Shown here: piece by piece, positions 31,701 to 42,641 of the stretch
Layout: the number at the start of each line of letters is the position of its first letter
How positions within the stretch are numbered: the first letter of the stretch is position 1
Assembly (NCBI GenBank): GCA_029204225.1
Contig: CM055093.1
Location: forward strand, 1,983,804-2,047,803
Direction: 5' to 3'
DNA from: Diphasiastrum complanatum
Lineage: Eukaryota > Streptophyta > Lycopodiopsida > Lycopodiales > Lycopodiaceae
DNA: 64,000 nt
Notes under the pieces: generated by a model
Databases searched by the model: none
The model's input: the letters and a program-made list of their open reading frames with translations, nothing else
Told to the model about the DNA's origin: nothing
Program-made: the position numbers and the translations under genes

Positions 31701-32270
31701 TCAAGACCTTAAGCCAAATGCATCATGCATTATGAACTGAAAGGAAAAATTTCAGCTGCCTTCAATACCAGAAAAGATCCAATTTTGTAAAGCTTTTGGA
31801 CCAGAAAATACTCTAGGTCCACTACAGATGTTGAAGAATCAAAATCGGCACACATTCCTTGAAGAGCTATCATTTAGAAATAAATAAATCTTGGGCTTCA
31901 CGTTAGTGGTTACTAAAAGACAATTATACCATATCTTTTAAAAATCCTCCTCATAACTTGGTATCACAATAGTTTTCCAGTCACTATGCACGGGTTAGGA
32001 TAACATTCTACAGAGTTTAAGTACGCTTTACCCTACATCTACTGTGGATCGAATCAGTGCTTTTGGAAAAAAATCCTACAAACTATTTTTTTTTTATTTT
32101 CATCCAATCAAGCAGATTTTAATTTTGATTACATCTCTGGATTCTCCGCAGCTTGGCAAAACCATTGTTGTCTGATTATTTAGCATCAGTTGGTAAGTGC
32201 AAGAAATTCAATTTTTTCTGCTTTATCAACATTTAATGGTTTCATAGTTTTTTGTGGAGATTTTAGATAT
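28730..32270. other. Unassigned 3.5-kb AT-rich stretch
   Basis: Only short frames, the longest being 121 codons (29906-30271) and 106 codons (31337-31657). Neither has a motif, a coding-like neighbour or splice context I can defend. No LTR boundary or tandem repeat was seen. It could hold an untranslated transcript or the distal end of a neighbouring gene, but nothing shows it directly. Confidence 0.5.
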
Positions 32271-32271
32271 A

Positions 32272-32832
32272 GTGAGGCAATTCTGAATTAGAATTGCAGC
32301 GAATCGCGATTTGCTGGGTCCGCGATTCACGAACCGCAATTCTGCGAATCGCGATTCGAACCCAGAATCGTGCCAAAATTTTTTTTTTTAGAAAAATAGC
32401 TTATGGCTGAAATTTTTTTAGGGGAACAATGGTCAACCAGCGTTTTGCCTCCCATAAGTGTAGTAGATAGGGTTCTCACTAAATGTTAATGCTACAGTTT
32501 GGGCTAAATATTGGTGCGCATTTGGACCCCCATTTTTATCTAGGGGGGGTGCAGGGGGGGCCGCACCCCCCCTGCTACTGTCGCCGGGGGGGTCTAGGGT
32601 TTTGAATTTTTATCCTTGACAAAACCCAACATGGATTAATGCACCTAAACTGGAACATCTTGCGCCCGAAACAGTCGACAAACTACACAGTAATAATGCT
32701 CTTAATCAAAGCTTTATCTGATACCCATATTGCCCAAAAAAAATTAAAAAAAAAAAAAACGATTCTAAATGATTCTGGTTATTTTCCGAATCGCGATTCT
32801 GACCGCGATTCAGAATCGCAGTGCATCTATAA
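32272..32832. mobile_element. hAT-like non-autonomous element with GAATCGCG subterminal repeats
   Basis: The left end (TAGTGAGGCAATTCTGAATT, then GCGAATCGCGATT) and the right end read in reverse (TAGATGCACTGCGATTCTGAA, given here as TAGATGCACTGCG / ATTCTGAA, then GAATCGCGATTCGG) are imperfect inverted repeats. Each is followed by several GAATCGCGATTC palindromes: left 32299-32365, right 32787-32820. There is no transposase inside. Short TAG-type ends plus repeated palindromes in subterminal regions fit hAT-type elements, whose transposase remnants occur in this window, although with a GAATCGGCC version of the motif. Confidence 0.55.
32541..32595. repeat. G-tract/C-tract perfect hairpin
   Basis: GCAGGGGGGG (32551-32560), a 5-nt loop CCGCA and CCCCCCCTGC (32566-32575) form a perfect 10-bp stem. 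Further G-runs lie at 32543-32549 and 32586-32591. It sits inside the hAT-like element and could alternatively form a four-stranded G structure. Confidence 0.9.
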
Positions 32833-32979
32833 AATTTCTAATGCACTTCAATACATTTCATTTGTATTGTTATTTGAGATACTGAATTTCCCATTTTGCA
32901 AATTTTCTGGATTCCATCTATTTCAAACTTATTTCGTGTAACTTTTGGGAGCTTGCTACTGAAGGAAACTTCTGGGGTC

Positions 32980-33712
32980 GCTCTGATACCACTGATGACG
33001 ATCTTGGGTCGCTCTGACGGAATCTGACGACTCTAGTTCAGGCGACGATTCCAGCTTGAGCTCAAATGGAGCCGATTTGTCCGACGAAGCTACTGCTTCA
33101 AACCGCGATCAGTCATCCTCCGAACAGCAGATAGCTACTGCTAATCTGACAATGAATTTGTGAACAACAGATAATGTCTAATGACAGGGAAATATATCTA
33201 CTGATAAATTGAATAAGCATCACAACATTCAGAGATTGCACATATTGAGCGGAGAACTGTAACTCGTCTGTAATATCAAAATCGAGTATACATCAATAAT
33301 TTCTTTTGAGCGCTATCTGTTTCCCAGACCAGCGTGTCGGCGCAAGAGAGGTGTTCTCTCTTAAGAACTAGCTACTGCTAGAACTATATTGTTCCCTTGA
33401 TACGCACCTCACTCTGAGTGTTGCGTTCAAGTGTACATTCAACTCTCTCTCTGTTTCCACGGTGATCTAACATATATATCAGATCAAGTGTGTTTACAAG
33501 ATTTGATTAAGCTAAAAACAGTCGTTAACTACATCTTCGTTAACATTGCATGGCGACTGTGGAGCTTGATAGTTTAAACCTTCACGCCTGATTAGCTGAG
33601 GTCCGATAGTTCGTCCATGCTTGATAACTCGTCCTAATCCGATATGTCGGCCTAGCTTGAAAAATCAGTAAGGACAGAGCTTTGAAGAAAGTAGAAACAC
33701 AAGGTTTCTTCA
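32980..33712 (-). repeat. Copia element 3 LTR (left copy) with primer-binding site
   Basis: The LTR runs from 33712 (minus-strand start TGAAGAAACC) to 32993 (end ...CGTCATCA). A PBS TGGTATCAGAGCG (32980-32991) lies beyond its end. Its start is next to a PPT-like TTGAGAGGGAGC, adjoining RNase H coding on the right. It therefore has the features of a 3' LTR on one side and a 5' LTR on the other. Confidence 0.7.
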
Positions 33713-34090
33713 GCTCCCTCTCAAAGCGAGTATTTTGCTGATTCCCAAGCTTGACCTTTGTCTCTCAAACACGGCCTTGTCTAGAGGCTTCGTGAAGATA
33801 TCAGCTACCATCTGCTTTGTCGGTATGAAGGCGGTCTTCAACTCGTCCTTCTCAACCATATCCCTGATCAAGTGATACTTGATGGCAATATGCTTCGTTC
33901 TAGAGTGAAATACAGGATCTTTGGTTAGATGTATAGCAGATGTGTTGTCCATAAACAAGATCAACGGTTCGTTGGTACTCTGCCCCAATCCATCTAGGAA
34001 TTGTCTGAGCCATGTTAGCTCATTAGCCATTTTGGCTGCAGCAACATATTCTGCCTCACATGATGATTGGGCAGTTATGGTCTGCTCCAT
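33713..34090 (-). pseudogene. Copia element 3 RNase H C-terminus
   Basis: Begins near AQSSCEAEYVAAAKMANELT and continues with LFMDNTSAIHLTKDPVFHSR, TKHIAIKYHLIRDMVE and MVADIFTKPLDKAVF, the intact tail of a copia RNase H. The upstream part (RT and the start of RNase H) is missing: homology ends at 34090 and unrelated sequence follows to 34310. Confidence 0.85.
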
Positions 34091-34310
34091 ATAACAGCAC
34101 TTGTGAAGATGGGCATAAATTAAAACTTATCGCTTCTTTTTGAAAGTTATGTGCATGAGTTATGTATGGACATACGATTTGGACCATTGTAGACACTAAT
34201 CGAATCTTTTCTTCACAATACACCTCTAGATTGTTATTCACATTGTAGTTGGATAAAACTTGAATGAATAACTATTGGAATAAAATGTGGATTTCTAGCC
34301 AATTGGGATC

Positions 34311-34759
34311 TATACATCAATAATTTCTTTTGAGCGCTGTCTATTTCCCAGATCAGCACGTCGGCGCAAGAGATTTGTTCTCTCTCACGAACTAGCTATT
34401 GCTAGAACTATATTGTTCCCTTGATACGCACCTCACTCTGAGGGTTGCGTTCAAGTGTACATTCAACTCTCTCTCTGTTTCCACGGTGATCTAACATATA
34501 TATCAGATCAAGTGTGCACTGTGTCTACAAGATTTGATTAAGCTAAAAACAGTCGTTAACTACATCTTCGTTAACGTTGCATGGCGGTTGTGGAGCGTGA
34601 CAATTTAAACCTTCACGCCTGATTAGCTAAGGTCCGATAGTTCATCCATGCCCGATAACTCGTCCTAATCCGATATGTCGGCCTAGCCCGAAAAATCTGT
34701 AAGGAAAGACAAAAAAAATACTAAAGCTTTAAAGAAAGTAGAAACACAAGGTTTCTTCA
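34311..34759 (-). repeat. Copia element 3 LTR (right copy, truncated)
   Basis: Closely matches 33286-33712, starting (minus strand) with the same TGAAGAAACC at 34759. It lacks the roughly 290 bp corresponding to 32993-33285 and the primer site. Confidence 0.8.
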
Positions 34760-35085
34760 GCTACATCGTTCTCTTTCGTAGAATAAGGAGAAAGTTTGTT
34801 GATATCTACAAGTTGGGGGGATCAGATTTTTAAATTTTAAGGTTTGTTGCCATTTCATCCCTTTCATATTCATGCATCATTAACTGTTCTGGAAATGAAT
34901 CACTCAATTCATGCCTAAGTTTTCTAAAAATTTCACCTTCTGATAAAGCAACATCAATCAAAATATTAGACATTGATGATGATTCTATGTTTAGATCATA
35001 ATCTTGAGGGTGGAAGACCCTCAAGTAACATCAGAATCTTTCATACATTCATCTGTTTCCGATGCGAAAAAACAATGACAATCCA

Positions 35086-35265
<180 letters not shown>

Positions 35266-35299
35266 AGGAAATGTGCACGCCCAACTCCTGCGACAGTCC

Positions 35300-35645
35300 T
35301 CTAGAAAATGCCAAAAAATGGTTAGAACCGACTTTATTTTTCAGTTTGAACCAAAAAACGGTTCGAACTGGGCCGATTCAAACCGGCGCAACCAGGCCGA
35401 TTCGAACCGGGAGTTCAAACCGTAGTTCGACACAACTATGGAACGCATCGTGTCTGATGAACACCATGATCGGATGTAGTGACTATCTATATAAGCATGC
35501 AACCCCACCTAAGCCTCTGCCACTCGCAGATCTCGTCTCTATCTTGTATACTGAATCCCACCGATTGTCACAAGGTAAATCTAAGGATGTGAGATAATCC
35601 AAAGTCCAAATAGTGGGGTTGTGTCAGCCCTCTAGAAAATGAGTG
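35300..35645. mobile_element. Possible hAT-like end cluster with GGCCGATTCRAA motifs
   Basis: 35355-35430 has GGTTCGAACTGGGCCGATTC, AGGCCGATTCGAACCGG and a terminal GTTCGACAC, echoing the GAATCGGCCGATTCGA palindromes at 1190-1250. CCTCTAGAAAATG occurs at 35299 and 35629 as a direct repeat around 330 bp. No inverted terminal pair could be fixed. Confidence 0.35.
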
Positions 35646-36291
35646 CAGGGAGGTGTGGGGTGCACAGAGCAAACTAAGGGCTATCTCAACGTACAATAGG
35701 GATCATGAGTAGCTAGCGAATGATGCTTTATGCATTATTTCCATTTGTATTCAAGATTTTCCATCAATTTGATGTTATCTATCAATATGTTCATTTGTCT
35801 AGGTGTGCTTAGTAGCATCCTTTCTTTCTCTTTTCGTAATTTTAGCATGTTGTATGCACAATATCATAGGCTGATTCCATCTACTGGCGTGTCAAAAATT
35901 TTGTTCACCTCTTTCATACTGGCTCCACATTCTCTGTAGTTCATCACTAGTATCTATTCATTTTCTCTCCTGTTTCAACGCATGTTTTAAAATTGGCACA
36001 TAACAAGCCAATTCAAAAATATGTGCCAATTATTTGAAATCTCTGTTAAAATATGGCTTCGTGTAGACTATGTAGTTGAATTAATCCATTTTTGACAATA
36101 TGGCATTAATATTTCTAGGCTCTTTCTAAAGCTCCTTGTAGAATTTGAACCTCAACTTACATGGGTCTTTTGGCCACTATTTTTGAACCAAATAAACCAT
36201 TCATCTCACTTGTTTTCCAATGCGATAGCAACTCTTCAATGTCTATTGGCAATTTTTTCCATGTGAAGAGTAGAGTGTAGGGTGTGGTTTG

Positions 36292-36712
36292 TGAAGGAAA
36301 ACAAGAGTCAAGGCACCAAGATCTAGCTATCAATCAATCTCCACAAGACAAAAGAGAGAAGAGGCTAGGCGGCCTCCTCTAAGAGAGAGAGAGAGAGAGA
36401 GAGAGAAAACAGCAACACAAGTAATGGAGAGCAATGCTTAGCCAAAACTGAAAAATGTGACACAATAAGCCAATATGTACTCTACCTACTTACTGAATGT
36501 AGGGCACTCCCAAAAGTCAAGATAGGGCCCCCTAAACCAAATTAGACCTCTAAGGACCCACGAGTCAGTACATGACCAAAATTGGGTCCATCACAAATTA
36601 AGACAAACTTAACATGGCCTAAATAACTAAATACCCATGGTTACACAAATCTCAACCTTTTGGGTCAAAGTAAACTATGGATTAACTTTAGCATAGTCAT
36701 TTATTTCTAACA
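36292..36712 (-). repeat. Copia element 4 3' LTR
   Basis: Plus-strand ends TGAAGGAAAAC...TTCTAACA. It contains a (GA)n tract at about 36381-36404, shorter than in the other LTR. The adjoining minus-strand sequence is TTTAAGAAGGG (36713-36724), the polypurine tract. Confidence 0.9.
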
Positions 36713-36783
36713 CCCTTCTTAAATGACAATGCAAAAAAACTGAAATCTTCACTATGTAATAAAGCCACCACGTGGTATTAAAT

Positions 36784-37739
36784 TTAAAGCTTTGCATAAA
36801 GCTTCAAATCCTCTATAGGACAATACTCAAGTAAAATGTCGCCATAATGAAGTCTCTCTCGAACAAAGTGATAATGGATCTCGATGTGCTTCGTCCTCGC
36901 ATGAAAAACAGGATTCCGTGCAATGGCAATAGCACTTTGACTATCAGTCAAGATAAGAGTGGCTGAGGGCGCGCCAAACTTCATGTCAACAAATAGTCTT
37001 CTCAACCATAAACACTCCGTTGTGGCTGAAAATATCACTCTATATTCTGCCTCACTAGAAGAAGTAGCAACAGTGGGCTGCTTTTTACTTGACCAAGAAA
37101 TTGCAGAATTTCCATAGAAAAAGCAATGTCCACTTGTAGAGCGTCTAGGGTCTTGATCTTCACCCCAATCCGAGTCACTAGAACCAACCAAACATACATC
37201 ATCACAAGTAGGAAAAATCAGTCCATGACTTCTTGTTCCTTGAAGATATCGAAAGATCCTTTTCAATGCTTTCCAATGTGATGTCATCGGGGCATGCATG
37301 AATTGACTCATGAGTGAGACACTATAAGAAATGCCTGGTCTTGAATTACATAGGTAAATGAGACAGCCAATAGCTTGACAATATAAAGTAGTATCAAATG
37401 GTTCACCATCACCTTGACTACTTAATTTCAGGCCTGGCTCAATAGGTGTAGCAACCGGCTTGCAATCTTCCATCTTGAACCGCTTCAAAATCTGCCCAAT
37501 GTAGCGTTCTTGAGAGATGAAAATTTCAGCCCCTTCTTGTATAAATTCAAGACCAAGATAAAAGTGCGATAGTCCTAAATCTGAGGTTTCAAAAACCGTA
37601 CCAAGATCAAGTATTAAGGCATCAATCTGCTGCTTATTACTTCCCGTAATAATAATATCATCAACATAAAGCAAAATAATGATGATATAATCTGAAGTAT
37701 GCTTGACATAAAGAGTAGATTCGCTAGGACTATTAATAA
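36784..37739 (-). pseudogene. Copia element 4 RT C-terminal part and RNase H
   Basis: The frame reads YVKHTSDYIIIILLYVDDII (YVDD), ISQERYIGQILKRFKMEDCK, GCLIYLCNSRPGISYSVSLMS, GSSDSDWGEDQDPRRSTSGH, SSSEAEYRVIF, LTDSQSAIAIARNPVFHAR and HYHFVRERL. No stop interrupts this stretch. It ends IEDLKLYAKL near the LTR. Its 5' side is cut by the inserted gypsy LTR at 37740; the first codons of the open frame come from that LTR. Confidence 0.9.
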
Positions 37740-38103
37740 AGTTATGGACTTGGCTCATTACATCCGCCGTGTCCATTCTTTTATTCGTTATTATGCATAA
37801 GCAAGCCTAAGGGCCCTTTTTATTCTTATACTGGCCTTGGGCCCTATTTGGTCATATTTTTAGAGCTTGGTCACGTTGATTTGGAGTGGGGGTCCTCCTA
37901 TTGGGAGAGCGCACTATTTTCCCTCCAAATCTTATTCCTTCCCTTTTTTGAATTCTCTATTTGATTCAGGGAGAGGGTATATATAGGGCAACATTGTATT
38001 CCTTTATTCAGTTTATGATGATTGCTCCTCTTTAGCCTCCTTAAGCATTCTCTCTTCCTGGTTTCTAGCTTCTAGCATAGCTAGTGAATCTTAGCTTGTA
38101 ACT
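37740..38103 (+). mobile_element. Solo LTR of gypsy element 5 inside copia element 4
   Basis: AGTTATGGACTTGGCTC...TTAGCTTGTAACT (364 bp, AGTTA/TAACT ends) aligns throughout with the 5' LTR at 54342-54698. Flanks are AATAA (37735-37739) and AGTAA (38104-38108), a 5-bp target duplication with one change. It sits between the G-F and S-P-S codons of copia RT. An LTR-LTR recombination origin is inferred from the lack of internal sequence. Confidence 0.9.
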
Positions 38104-38108
38104 AGTAA

Positions 38109-38560
38109 ACCCACGATTACAAAAATAGGCATGTATCTTTTAATACCACATCCTCGGAGCTTGCTTCAGTCCATAAAGTGCCTTCTTGAGAAGACAAACT
38201 TTATCTTCTTGGCCTTCAACCAAAAAACCAGCAGGTTGTTGAAGGTACACTTCCTCATTGAGATCACCATTGAGGAATGTTGTCTTTATGTCAAGTTGCC
38301 GCAAACGCCAACCAAAATGGGCAGCCAAAGAGGTTACTACCCTCACGGTAGTCATCCGAGCAGTAGGAGAAAAAGTCTCCGCATAATCAATCCCCTTTTG
38401 CTGAGCATAGCCTTTGGCAATAAGCCTTGCCTTGTACCTTTCAATGGTACCATCTGCCTTATACTTGATTTTGTATACCCATTTAGAACCAATTGCCTTC
38501 TTCCCATGAGGAAGATCAACAAGAACCCAAATCTAGTTCTTCATGAGTGAGTCACACTTA
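38109..38560 (-). pseudogene. Copia element 4 RT N-terminal part
   Basis: Reads GSKWVYKIKYKADGTIERYK, ARLIAKGYAQQKGIDYAETFS, the TTVRVVTSLAAHFGWRLRQLD block (VRVVTSLAAH, FGWRLRQLDIK), FLNGDLNEEVYLQQPAGF and LLKKALYGLKQAPRMWY. A TAA follows WY (38138-38140 region), and a TAG precedes the domain at about 38533. A plus-strand open frame here (38131-38550) is a shadow. Confidence 0.9.
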
Positions 38561-39540
38561 TCTTGCATCGCATCCTCCCAACATTTTACTCCCTTGGCCT
38601 GCTCATATAAATCAGGTTCTTCCGCAACGTCTCCATGAGATGTAAGAGCAAAATCTGAAAAATCAGCATAGTCCACTGATTTTGTAGAGGCACGTATCGT
38701 TCCATCATAAAATGAACTTACTTTGCTATCCCACAAAGTCGACAACAGCCATCGTGAGACTGTTTTAGGCTGTCCAACAGCCATGTCTCTTCTTGCAATT
38801 TGCTGTCCAAGATCTTCCGACACTGCACTTGGCTGTCCAAGATCTTCCAAAATTGATTTTTGCTGTCCAACAGTTCCTGCAGGCTGATTATGAGCAACAA
38901 TGGGCGGTTCTTGATGAACATTAGGCTCTAAACTTGCTGAGGTGTTGGGCAGTTCGAAACTGATTGATTGATGCCCCTTATCTCCAGAAATAGAGGATGG
39001 TACCAAATCTAGAAAAACTTCAACATTCACACTATGTGGGCTGTCCCCCTTCAAGATATGAGTTGGGGCCACATCTAATGAATTCTTTTCATCAAAATGC
39101 ACATCACGACTAACAATAATCTTGTTAGTGCTCAAATTGAACAGCCTATAGCCTTTGCTTTCACTACTATAGCCAACAAAAATGCATTTAACTCCTTTAT
39201 CCTCAAGCTTTGTACGAAGTTTATCCGGAACAAAAGCATAAGCCGTACAACCAAAAATGCGAAAGTGAGAGATTGAAAGCTTCTTCCCATACCAAACTTC
39301 ATAAGGAGTTAATACTTTCAATGCTTTAGTAGGACAACGATTGCTTATGTATGTTGCCGTTATAACCGCTTCAGCCCAAAACTTGTGAGGCAGCCCCTTT
39401 GCTTTGAGCATGCAACAGGCCATCTCCATAAGTGTGCGATTCTTTCGCTCGGCAACACCATTATGTTGAGGTATAGAAAGTTGCCATTTGATGTAGAATT
39501 CTCTTTTCTCGAAGAAATGCACCGAACGTACTCTTGATGT
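38561..39540 (-). pseudogene. Copia element 4 integrase C-terminal part and linker
   Basis: The frame contains QHNGVAERKNRTLMEMACCM (integrase glutamate in AERKNRT), HKFWAEAVITATYISNRCPT, LTPYEVWYGKKLSISHFRIF and KCIFVGYSSESKGYRLF. A 130-residue linker follows with tandem short repeats around LEDLGQPSAV/SEDLGQQI. It ends CDSLMKN at the stop before RT. Confidence 0.85.
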
Positions 39541-40505
39541 ATTCCCCTCCTCGATCGGTGCGTAGGGTCTTCAAAGAACGATGATTGTGATGTAGAAGCA
39601 ACAAGACATATAGAGGGAATTCGTCGCTCATAGGTATCCATAATGAATAAGCCAGCATGCACTGTTCCCGAAACAATAATCAAGAGAGATCTTTTAGGAT
39701 CCTTGACAAGACACTTATCTTCTTTGAACTCAACAACTAGTCCTTGCTTCAACATAGTTGAAACCGAAAGAAGATTCTTCTTGATTCCCGGAACATAAAG
39801 CACATTCTTAATGTACTTTTCTTCACCATTAGGCAAAATGATGGCTACAATTCCAATTCCATGAACAAAATAAAATGCATTATCCGCACATTGTACCTTG
39901 CTTCCATTTTGCACTTTCACTAACCTAGTGAATGCTTCTTTGCGAGAAGTCATATGACAAGTAGCACCACTATCAATCACCCATTCAATGGGCTGAAAAT
40001 CAGCAACTTGCAAAACAGAACCTGAATTCCTCATAAATGTAGAAGTACTAGTAGAAGCAATATTAGACACAAAAGCATAGTCTTGGTTGAAGAGATCACC
40101 ACTAGCTTCAAACTCTTGCTCCAAAGTAGCAAGTGAAGCACTAGTATCAATTCCTTTAATCTCCTCTTTCGCAAGCTTCTTCTTACAATCCTTGATGAAG
40201 TGCCCATACTTCTTGCAATATAGACACTTCCCTTTCTTCTTTTGAGTGTTGACATTTTGACCTCCAATGGGCTTTTGCTCATCCTTAGAAGGAGGCTTCC
40301 CCTTTCCTTTTGACTTGCCTTTGCCCTTGCCTTTCGTGAAGAAAGCTTGATCTTGTTGAGTGTCACAGGCAAAATTTTGCCTCGTTTGCTCCTCTTGAAG
40401 AAGCAACCCAACAAGTTCATCAAAGGAGAGTTGATGTACCCTAAGAGAGATACTCAAAGATGAAACAAATGGAAGATAAGAGGAAGGTGAATTGAGCATC
40501 CTCAA
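39541..40505 (-). pseudogene. Copia element 4 gag C-terminus, protease and integrase remnant
   Basis: FDELVGLLLQEEQTR is followed by a KGKGKGKSKGKGK basic run, zinc knuckle CLYCKKYGHFIKDC (40190s) and protease WVIDSGATCHMTSRKEAF (39965s) with LYVPGIKKNLLSVSTML. After GLFIMDTYERR the frame passes, within about 90 bases, into LKTLRTDRGGEY (second integrase Asp region), so the pre-integrase zinc site and the first catalytic Asp are deleted near 39600-39660. A frame change at about 39480-39500 precedes QHNGVAERKN. Confidence 0.8.
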
Positions 40506-40992
40506 TTATCTCATCAATATTGAGAAGCTCCTCACGAAGATCCTTGATCTTTGTCAAGTGATTGGTCACTTGATCCCCTTCTTGCATCTTCAACAAAGAA
40601 AGTTGATTTCTGAGATACACCACTTTTGCTGGATTTTTGACTCTATACATAGTATAAAGTGTATCCCACGCACTTTTAGATGTCTTACAAGACCTAATAT
40701 GAGGTAAGATAGATCTTTTCATAGCAAGAGCAACCATAGAATGTGCTTGTGCATCCCTTTTATCCCACTTCTTTTGTTCTTCCGAAGATGTAGAAGATGA
40801 TGTTGATGATGATGATCCACGAGGTGTAGAAGGTGCCAAAGAAGGAGGCCTTTCCTCATCACCATTGACCAAATCCCACAGCCCTTTCGCTATGAGAAGA
40901 TTCTTCATCATGTAACTCCACAAGGAGTAGTTTGTGCCTTCAAACCGATCTTCACTAAACAAAGAACCGATAGCTTCTGATTCTTTAGCCAT
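40441..40992 (-). pseudogene. Copia element 4 gag N-terminus
   Basis: The ATG at 40992-40990 is chosen because MAKESEAIGSLFSEDRFEG resembles the start of copia gag proteins; an upstream in-frame extension to 41046 looks like leader. UBN2-type blocks follow: YSLWSYMMKNLLIAKGLWD, KSAWDTLYTMYRVKNPAK and LSLLKMQEGDQVTNHLTK. The frame is lost at about 40450-40500 (+/-1 shift), where the next frame carries the Gag C-terminus. Confidence 0.85.
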
Positions 40993-41682
40993 TACCTCCA
41001 ACAGAATTTCAGCTTGTAGTAGATAGGAAAGAGAGCCTTTCCACAACCAAATCTACTCAAAAATTTGCAACAAACAATAAGCTGAAAATAGGAGCACCAG
41101 ATGTCTTCCAATCTGCAACCAAAGTGCCCAAAAGATAATGGATAGATGGCTGTTTTTTTGCACAAAAAAACCAGCTTCTTGAAAATTAGGTTAGCTTCGA
41201 TTGAAGCCTATACTGAAACCCAATTAGGAAACCAAATAGTGTGATCAACACACACTTCAATAGGGCTGTTGAAAGCGCCCTACTGCTTGCTGAAAATCTG
41301 CAATTTTCCAACCACAAATTTGCCCTAACCCACAATAGGGTATGCTGAATATTGGGCGCCCTCCTTCACAACTGCAAACCTAAAAAAAAACAACAGGGTA
41401 AGAAGACTCCAAAACCCCAAATCAGAAGCAGATTTTTGGGTGCCCTCCTCCAAACAAAACTGGCTGCAAAAAAATCAGATTTGAGATGCTGATTTTTGGG
41501 CACCAAAAATTGCTCCTCCAAGATCTGTGATGGGCGCCCTCCTTCAACCTGAAAAGAGACCAAAAAAGCTTATCCAAACTCCACTTGGAAAAATCAGCAG
41601 GATGCTGAAATTTCAGAACAAAAAGTAGAGTAGCTCCTCTTCTAGTAGGGCGCCAACATACAAGCTTGCTGCAAATCCGGTA
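40993..41682 (-). other. Copia element 4 leader
   Basis: About 690 bp between PBS and gag with no open frame of interest. The words GGGCGCCCTCC and TTGGGCGCC recur (41353, 41437, 41525, 41647) in a loosely periodic manner. Confidence 0.6.
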
Positions 41683-41694
41683 GCTCTGATACCA
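41683..41694 (-). other. Copia element 4 primer-binding site
   Basis: Minus strand TGGTATCAGAGC follows the LTR with no spacer; an exact iMet-type site. Confidence 0.95.
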
Positions 41695-41782
41695 TGAAGG
41701 AAAACAAGAGTCAAGGCACCAAAATCTAGCTATCAATCAATCTCCACAAGACACAAGAGAGAAGAGGCTGGGCGCCCTCCTC

Positions 41783-41824
<42 letters not shown>

Positions 41825-42126
41825 CAGCAACACAAGTAATGGAGAGCAATGCTTAGCCAAAACTGAAAAATGTGACACAATAAGCCAATATGTACTCTAC
41901 CTACTTACTGAATGTAGGGCACCCCCAAAAGTCAAGATAGGGCCCCTAAACCAAATTAGACCTCTAAGGACCCACGAGTCAGTACATGACCAAAATTGGG
42001 TCCATCACAAATTAAGACAAACTTAACATGGCCTAAATAACTAAATACCCATGGTTACACAAATCTCGACCTTTTGGGTCAAAGTAACCTATGGATTAAC
42101 TTTAGCATAGTCATTTATTTCTAACA
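41695..42126 (-). repeat. Copia element 4 5' LTR
   Basis: Starts (plus) TGAAGGAAAACAAG and ends TTCTAACA like its partner. The (GA)n tract at about 41785-41820 is longer and interrupted by AAAG. Confidence 0.9.
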
Positions 42127-42540
42127 ATTTATTGTTGTACTCCTATGTACGTGTACAAGAATATCTTTTGGACTCTTTAACGTTCTACCCACTTCGTTCA
42201 ACAGACAAACAGTCTACCCACATCATTTGACTCTGTCCCGAAACTTTGCAACCATAGAGTATAAACAACGTTACCTAGGTATATAAATAGAAGCTTTTCT
42301 TTTGGCCAATGGCATGAATCTATTCTGCAGCAAGCAGGTTCCATTGCATAATGCTTGTTCCAAACATTGACAATTCTCGCCCACACATGCATTTCAAAGT
42401 AGGTTTGAGGAGATTTCAACTCCTAAATTATTTATGTTTTCATGTCCCCAATCTTGACACATTTAATTTTAAAACAAGGATATTGGCCAATCATAATGGT
42501 TAGATTGGTTTTTGAGTTCATGGAGTCAACATTTTTTAAA

Positions 42541-42560
42541 TGTGTGTGTGTGTGTGTGTG

Positions 42561-42638
<78 letters not shown>
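42541..42638. repeat. (TG)n-(AG)n compound microsatellite
   Basis: About 10 TG units (42542-42561) are followed by TTTG and about 37 AG units to 42638. Confidence 0.95.

Positions 42639-42641
<3 letters not shown>

Larger units (their letters stand above)
36292..42126 (-). mobile_element. Copia element 4, near full length, with nested solo LTR
   Basis: LTRs of 421 bp (36292-36712) and 432 bp (41695-42126) bracket coding for gag, protease, integrase, RT and RNase H in copia order on the minus strand. The PBS is next to the 5' LTR and a purine tract next to the 3' LTR. By eye the LTRs differ at roughly eight to ten positions besides microsatellite length, the fewest of any pair in the window, so this is likely the youngest insertion. 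Target duplications are not evident: GTTTG left (36287-36291), ATTTA right (42127-42131). Defects include a gag frameshift, a deletion of the pre-integrase and integrase start, a stop before RT and the inserted LTR. Confidence 0.9.

Noticed and set aside
28730..32270. A multi-exon host gene in the 3.5-kb quiet stretch
   Set aside because: Frames of 106 and 121 codons show no family motif and I could not chain them through consistent splice sites.
38131..38550. 139-codon plus-strand frame
   Set aside because: Exact shadow of the copia RT on the minus strand.
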